From assembly GCA_024349765.1 (NCBI GenBank), contig AP026073.1:6944001-7008000 (forward strand): DNA of 64,000 nucleotides, in the 5' to 3' direction. The DNA is from Streptomyces nigrescens. GTDB lineage: Bacteria; Actinomycetota; Actinomycetes; Streptomycetales; Streptomycetaceae. The notes below the pieces were generated by a model that saw nothing but the letters and a program-made list of their open reading frames with translations, had not been told where the DNA came from and made no database searches. The first letter of the stretch is position 1; the number at the start of each line of letters is the position of its first letter. The translations under genes and the position numbers were made by a program. Shown one piece after another: positions 60,608 to 64,000 of the stretch.

Positions 60608-61324
60608 ATGATTCGCATGACGTCCGTGTCCCGTACGGCAGGCAGCACCATCGACCCGGTACCGGAGCTGCGCACGCGCTGGGCCGCCACGGTCGCCGCG
60701 GCCCGCGGCACGAGGAGGTCCGCCGCGCCCGGAGGCCCCCCGGCCCCCGACCCCGCCCCGTATGCGGAAGACCTGCTCTCCCGTTGGAGCGAACCGCAGC
60801 GGCAGTACCACACCGTCGCGCACCTGGCCGCGGTCCTCGACCGGATCGACGAACTCGCCGAGCACGCCGATGACGTACCCGTCGTCCAGTTGGCGGCGTG
60901 GTTCCACGACGCGGTCTACCGCCCGGACCGCTCGGAGAACGAGGAGCGCAGCGCGGCCCTGGCCGAGCGGGCCCTGCCCGAACTGGGCGTCGGCGCGGCC
61001 CGTACGGCCGAGGTGGCCCGGCTGGTGCGGCTCACCGTCACCCACGACCCGGCGCCCGACGACCCGGACGGCGAGGTCCTGTGTGACGCCGATCTCGCGG
61101 TGCTCGCCGGTTCGCCCGACGCGTACGCCGCCTACGCCGCCTCGGTCCGCGACGAGTACGCCTTCGTGCCCGACGCGGACTTCGCGGCCGGCCGCTCCGC
61201 CGTCCTGCGCCAACTCCTGGCGCTGCCACGCCTGTTCAGGACCCCTCAGGGCTACGACCGGTGGGAGCACCTGGCCCGCCGCAACCTGGCGACGGAGCTG
61301 GACCTGCTGTCCGGCGGCGGCTGA
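60608..61324 (+). CDS. HD-domain predicted metal-dependent phosphohydrolase
   Basis: About 238 residues. A conserved core RQYHTVAHLAAVLDRIDELA (His ~68, ~72) and VQLAAWFHDAVYRPDRSENE (His ~100, Asp ~101) is followed by ALCDADLAVLAGSPDAY-like sequence. This matches the family of short HD proteins (often annotated N-methyl-D-aspartate receptor NMDAR2C-like) in actinobacteria. Metal-dependent hydrolysis of a nucleotide or phosphate ester is likely; substrate unknown. An alternative ATG lies nine bases downstream. Divergent from cutC. Confidence 0.82.
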   Translation: MIRMTSVSRTAGSTIDPVPELRTRWAATVAAARGTRRSAAPGGPPAPDPAPYAEDLLSRWSEPQRQYHTVAHLAAVLDRIDELAEHADDVPVVQLAAWFHDAVYRPDRSENEERSAALAERALPELGVGAARTAEVARLVRLTVTHDPAPDDPDGEVLCDADLAVLAGSPDAYAAYAASVRDEYAFVPDADFAAGRSAVLRQLLALPRLFRTPQGYDRWEHLARRNLATELDLLSGGG

Positions 61325-61402
61325 CCGGACGGGCGCCGCGGCGCCGGCAGGCTGCCAGTCAGCCGATCACCGACAACGGGCATGCATCGACAACGAGAAC
61401 GC

Positions 61403-61436
61403 ACCGGCGACGGGAATGTACCGGCGACGGGAATGT
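61403..61436. repeat. 17-bp direct repeat upstream of the Cmx/CmrA-type exporter
   Basis: ACCGGCGACGGGAATGT twice in tandem (61403-61419, 61420-61436), 30 bp before the ATG at 61466; could be an operator or a chance minisatellite. Confidence 0.7.
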
Positions 61437-61465
61437 AAGGCGTCCTATCGCTGTTAGTAGCTGAC

Positions 61466-62809
61466 ATGCCAGCTCCCGCACCATCCGACCGTGCCCGTCT
61501 GCCCGTCGCCGTCTACGTCCTCGGCCTCTCCGTCTTCGCCCTCGGCACGTCCGAGTTCATGCTGTCCGGGATCCTCCAGCCGCTGGCCCGTGATCTGCGG
61601 GTCTCCATTCCGCAGGCCGGGCTCCTGGTGTCCGCCTTCGCGATCGGCATGGTGGTGGGCGCGCCCGTGCTCGCCGCGGCCACCCTCCGCCTGCCGCGCC
61701 GTACGACGCTGATCGCGCTGCTCGCGGTCTTCGGCCTCGGCCAGGTGGCGGGCGCGCTGGCCCCGTCGTACGGCGTGCTGTTCGCCTCCCGGGTGGTCAG
61801 CGCGCTCGCCTGCGCGGGCTTCTGGGCGGTCGGTGCGGCGGTGGCCGTCTCGCTGGTGCCGGTGACCGCGCGGGCCCGGGCGATGGCCGTGATGGTCGGC
61901 GGGCTGAGCATCGCCAACATCGCGGGCGTCCCGGCCGGCGCCCTGCTCGGGCAGCACGCCGGCTGGCGGGCGGCCTTCTGGGCCGTGGCCGGGCTCGCCG
62001 CAATTGGGCTGCTGGGTGTCGTCGCGCTGGTGCCGCGGACGAGCGTGCCGACCGGCGACGACCGCCCGCAGCTGCGCCGCGAGCTGACCATCTACAAGGA
62101 CAAGCAGGTGTGGCTGGCGCTGACCGCGACGGCCATGAACGCAGCCGCGGTCTTCGCGCTGTTCTCCTACCTCTCGCCGCTGCTGACCGACACCGCCGGG
62201 CTCGCCGAGAGCTGGGTGCCCACGGTGCTGGCGCTGTTCGGCGTCGGCGCGCTGATCGGCACCTTCATCGGCGGCCGGATCGCCGATGCGCATCTCTTCG
62301 GGACGCTCTTCGGCGGCATCTCCGCGTCCACGGTCGTCCTGGCCGTACTGGCGCTGACCGCCCACAGCCCGGTGGCCGCGATCGCGCTGTCGCTGATGCT
62401 CGGGGTGACCGCGTTCACCACGGCCCCGGCCCTGAACGCGCGGATGTTCAACGTGGCGAACGCCGCGCCCACGCTGGCCGGCGCGACCACCACCGCCGCC
62501 TTCAACATCGGCAACACCGTCGGCCCCTGGCTCGGCGGCCTGGCCATCGGCGCGGGCTGGGGCTACCCGTCCGTGGCCTGGACCGGTGCGGTGCTGGCCG
62601 CGGTCGCGGTCCTCACCACCGCCGTCGCCTTCCGGCTGCACCGCACGACGAACCGCTCGCGACTGATCGCGTCGTCCGGCACGACGGGCACATCCGGCGC
62701 GGCGGGCACATCCGGCGCGGCGGGCACGTCCGGCGCGGCGGGCACGTCCGGCGCGGCGGGCACGGCGGCCGTCACGACGACCGCGCCGGAGACCGCCAAG
62801 CGGCTCTAG
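61466..62809 (+). CDS. Cmx/CmrA-family chloramphenicol-type MFS exporter
   Basis: A 447-residue DHA1 transporter. Start [20 protein letters not shown] then FALGTSEFMLSGILQPLARD, the CmlR/Cmx opening, with SRVVSALACAGFWAVGAAVA, NIAGVPAGALLGQHAGWRAA and NIGNTVGPWLGGLAIG following. Twelve helices. The C-terminal tail holds four TSGAAG repeats. Confers chloramphenicol export in characterised relatives; here inferred. No obvious ribosome site, and TTAGTAGCTGAC lies directly before the ATG. Confidence 0.88.
   Translation: MPAPAPSDRARLPVAVYVLGLSVFALGTSEFMLSGILQPLARDLRVSIPQAGLLVSAFAIGMVVGAPVLAAATLRLPRRTTLIALLAVFGLGQVAGALAPSYGVLFASRVVSALACAGFWAVGAAVAVSLVPVTARARAMAVMVGGLSIANIAGVPAGALLGQHAGWRAAFWAVAGLAAIGLLGVVALVPRTSVPTGDDRPQLRRELTIYKDKQVWLALTATAMNAAAVFALFSYLSPLLTDTAGLAESWVPTVLALFGVGALIGTFIGGRIADAHLFGTLFGGISASTVVLAVLALTAHSPVAAIALSLMLGVTAFTTAPALNARMFNVANAAPTLAGATTTAAFNIGNTVGPWLGGLAIGAGWGYPSVAWTGAVLAAVAVLTTAVAFRLHRTTNRSRLIASSGTTGTSGAAGTSGAAGTSGAAGTSGAAGTAAVTTTAPETAKRL
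62687..62758 (+). repeat. 18-bp in-frame repeat, 4 copies, in the exporter tail
   Basis: GGCACATCCGGCGCGGCG units at 62687, 62705, 62723 and 62741, each encoding a six-residue TSGAAG period. Confidence 0.9.
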
Positions 62810-62893
62810 GCACGGCGAAGCAGCCCTGAGGACAGCGAGGCAGCTCCGGATACCGCAAGGCGACTCCGGAGACCGCGAGAAAACTCCCGACAT

Positions 62894-62943
62894 CTGCGGC
62901 AACGGCCCGGCGCACCGACAGGCGCGCCGGGCCGTTGCCGCAG
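62894..62943. terminator. very strong bidirectional hairpin terminator
   Basis: Perfect 20-bp stem (CTGCGGCAACGGCCCGGCGC and its complement, 62894-62913/62924-62943) with a 10-nt loop, between the exporter stop and the convergent DUF4031 gene. Confidence 0.85.
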
Positions 62944-62946
62944 CGG

Positions 62947-63021
62947 CTCGCGTCCGTACGGGTCACGTCCGTACGCCTCGCGTCCCTACGGCTCGTGTCC
63001 GTACGGGTCGCGTCCCTACGG
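62947..63021. repeat. 15-bp minisatellite B at the end of the DUF4031 gene
   Basis: Five exact-period units: 62947, 62962, 62977, 62992 and 63007, e.g. CTCGCGTCCGTACGG and GTCGCGTCCCTACGG. The last unit contains the DUF4031 stop codon (63016-63018). Rotated, units resemble minisatellite A (shared CGTCCGTA core). Confidence 0.9.
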
Positions 63022-63291
63022 CATGCGCGCCGGCCGGTGCTTGGGCCGGCGCAGGCCGGCAGCCGTCAGCCGGCGCAGCAATTCCTTGCTGCCGACCTCC
63101 ACGGCCCCGGCGCGCACCGCATCGCCGTACCGCTCGGCCGGCAGGTCGTAGTGGTCGCGCTCGAAGGCGCCCCGGGGCACGCCGATGCGCGCGGCGAAGG
63201 CGTGCAACTCGGCGAAGGACACATCGCTGACCAGGTGCGACCACATACGGCCGTGCCCCGGCCAGATCGGCGGGTCTATGTAGATCGCCAA
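63016..63291 (-). CDS. DUF4031 protein
   Basis: A 91-residue protein beginning LAIYIDPPIWPGHGRMWSHL, followed by SDVSFAELHAFAARIGVPRG and AFERDHYDLPAERY, the DUF4031 core; the tail is RRPKHRPARMP. The start is a TTG at 63291 preceded by AGGTGG. Eight bp downstream of the hypothetical gene at 63300, probably co-transcribed. Stop codon lies in minisatellite B. Function unknown. Confidence 0.85.
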   Translation of the reverse strand: MAIYIDPPIWPGHGRMWSHLVSDVSFAELHAFAARIGVPRGAFERDHYDLPAERYGDAVRAGAVEVGSKELLRRLTAAGLRRPKHRPARMP

Positions 63292-63299
63292 CGGCCACC

Positions 63300-63662
63300 T
63301 CAGCCTTCCGCCGGGGCACGGAGCCGGCCGACGCGGGCGACCGCGACCGCCGTCTTGGGGCAGACCCAGTGCGGGTCGGGCCCCAACTCCGGCTCCACAT
63401 CGAGGGCATGGGGGTCGCCCGACTCCGTACACACCGGGCACAACGGCCAGCGGCCGTACCGCTCCAGGAGGGCGTCCTGGACGTCCTGCGCTATCAGTCC
63501 CGCGACGAACGCCGCGCCTTCAGGCCATTGCTCCACCCACCACCGGCGGTGGACGACCGCGTCCTCCACGAGCGAGACGATGTCGGCGTCGGCCACCTCG
63601 TCCGCCATCAGGTCGGCGAGCACCAGCGCCCGCGCGGCGTGCAATGCCTGTTCCAGCTCCAT
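63300..63662 (-). CDS. hypothetical protein paired with DUF4031
   Basis: A 120-residue acidic protein starting MELEQALHAARALVLADLMA, with EVADADIVSLVEDAVVHRRW and a likely Cys pair in WPLCPVCTESGDPH plus a later Cys in PHWVCPKTAVAVA, suggesting a small zinc-binding part. An alternative ATG lies nine bases upstream (63671). I recognise it as a conserved streptomycete neighbour of DUF4031; role unknown. Confidence 0.78.
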   Translation of the reverse strand: MELEQALHAARALVLADLMADEVADADIVSLVEDAVVHRRWWVEQWPEGAAFVAGLIAQDVQDALLERYGRWPLCPVCTESGDPHALDVEPELGPDPHWVCPKTAVAVARVGRLRAPAEG

Positions 63663-63701
63663 GCCCCCCATTGTCTCCCGTGCGCCGGACGCCGCTCGAC
63701 G

Positions 63702-63742
63702 TTGTCCACAGGCCCGGCGGCGGAGGCCGTGCGTTGTCCACA
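63702..63742. promoter_or_regulatory. two DnaA-box-like motifs
   Basis: TTGTCCACA at 63702-63710 and again at 63734-63742, same orientation, 32 bp apart (about three helical turns), in the gap between the hypothetical gene and the RpiR-type gene. TTGTCCACA is the preferred Streptomyces DnaA box. Confidence 0.55.
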
Positions 63743-63776
63743 GCCCTCACGGAGGGTATTGACGCGACGCCGGTGA

Positions 63777-63791
63777 TGAAATTACTTTTCA
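63777..63791 (+). promoter_or_regulatory. candidate operator of the RpiR-type regulator
   Basis: TGAAATTACTTTTCA, an inverted repeat TGAAA-N5-TTTCA ending three bases before the GTG at 63795. It resembles the TGAAA/TTTCA palindromes expected for RpiR/MurR-type autoregulation. Confidence 0.6.
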
Positions 63792-63794
63792 AGC

Positions 63795-64000
63795 GTGAGC
63801 AGCAGCCTGAAGGAAACTTTCAAGGACGTGGCCGTCGAGACCCGACCGGCCCCGGCCCCACCCGCCCCCGCGGCGCTGGCCGCCAAGGTCCGCACCCTCG
63901 CGCCGACGATGACCCGCTCCATGCAGCGGGTCGCCGAGACCGTCGCGAGCGACCCGGCCGGCTGCGCCGCACTGACCGTCACCGGCCTCGCGGAGCGCAC
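63795..64000 (+). CDS. RpiR/MurR-family transcriptional regulator, partial
   Basis: The first 68 residues are visible (VSSSLKETFKDVAVETRPAP..., then LAAKVRTLAPTMTRSMQRVA and ETVASDPAGCAALTVTGLAE); the frame runs off the right edge. The ALxxKxRxLxPTMTRSxQRV pattern is the start of the RpiR HTH domain, and a SIS sugar-phosphate domain is expected beyond the window. In streptomycetes this gene type often adjoins murQ; that lies outside what I can see. GTG 63795 is the only plausible start. Confidence 0.8.
   Translation, partial: MSSSLKETFKDVAVETRPAPAPPAPAALAAKVRTLAPTMTRSMQRVAETVASDPAGCAALTVTGLAER

Overview
High-GC DNA (about 72-74% G+C by eye) with GTG/TTG starts, GTGA/ATGA stop-start overlaps, menaquinone synthesis by the futalosine route, XRE-DUF5753/DUF397 pairs, DUF2530, DUF2771, DUF3027 and an actinobacterial HelR. 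All of this points to a Streptomyces chromosome, mostly conserved core with a few local insertions and repeat arrays. I saw no tRNA, rRNA, CRISPR array, phage or large biosynthetic cluster.

Layout. 1-6.65 kb: a five-gene, translationally coupled acyl-CoA catabolic operon on the minus strand (TIGR03084 protein, AtuA/DUF1446 protein, carboxyltransferase, biotin carboxylase-BCCP, acyl-CoA dehydrogenase running off the left edge). 6.9-10.7 kb: divergent EamA exporter and LysR regulator, then an XRE-DUF5753/DUF397 pair with a divergent small protein. 10.7-18.5 kb: CtpE-like P-type ATPase, DUF2530 protein, NCS2 purine permease, a ribbon-helix-helix-like protein, and a MarR-MFS operon whose transporter carries a 190-residue repetitive N-terminal tail. 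18.9-24 kb: HTH-like regulator, ThpR, aldo/keto reductase, SGNH hydrolase and a secreted beta-propeller-like protein. A roughly 500-bp palindromic element lies between the reductase and the hydrolase.

24.06-25.14 kb: an intact IS481-family element flanked by a CCTAGG duplication. The duplicated target supplies both the transposase stop codon and the stop codon of the neighbouring PPOX gene. 25.1-33 kb: PPOX oxidoreductase, SerC, WYL regulator divergent from a FAD oxidase, a large FAD/4Fe-4S dehydrogenase, and a VOC protein. 33-43 kb: conserved block with a sacsin/Hsp90-like GHKL protein, DUF3027, MFS, DUF2771, MqnB-MqnD, cold-shock protein, small membrane protein and HAD hydrolase. 43.1-47.3 kb: siderophore-iron ABC importer (two FecCD permeases, ATPase, lipoprotein) behind a possible iron box. 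47.4-55 kb: membrane protein, helicase-associated protein plus XPB helicase, and GT87-type mannosyltransferase. 55.6-64 kb: HelR, ArsR divergent from an MFS exporter with twin operators, CutC, HD protein, Cmx/CmrA-type exporter, DUF4031 pair, and the start of an RpiR/MurR-type regulator.

Themes. Most genes are housekeeping, efflux or nutrient genes with local regulators. The structure that ordinary gene calls do not explain is the repeat content: the large palindrome, two related 15-bp minisatellites that run into gene 3' ends, 14-bp and 27-bp arrays, and a small palindromic repeat forming the last codons of mqnB. Function statements rest on family recognition from translated sequence; no database search was run.
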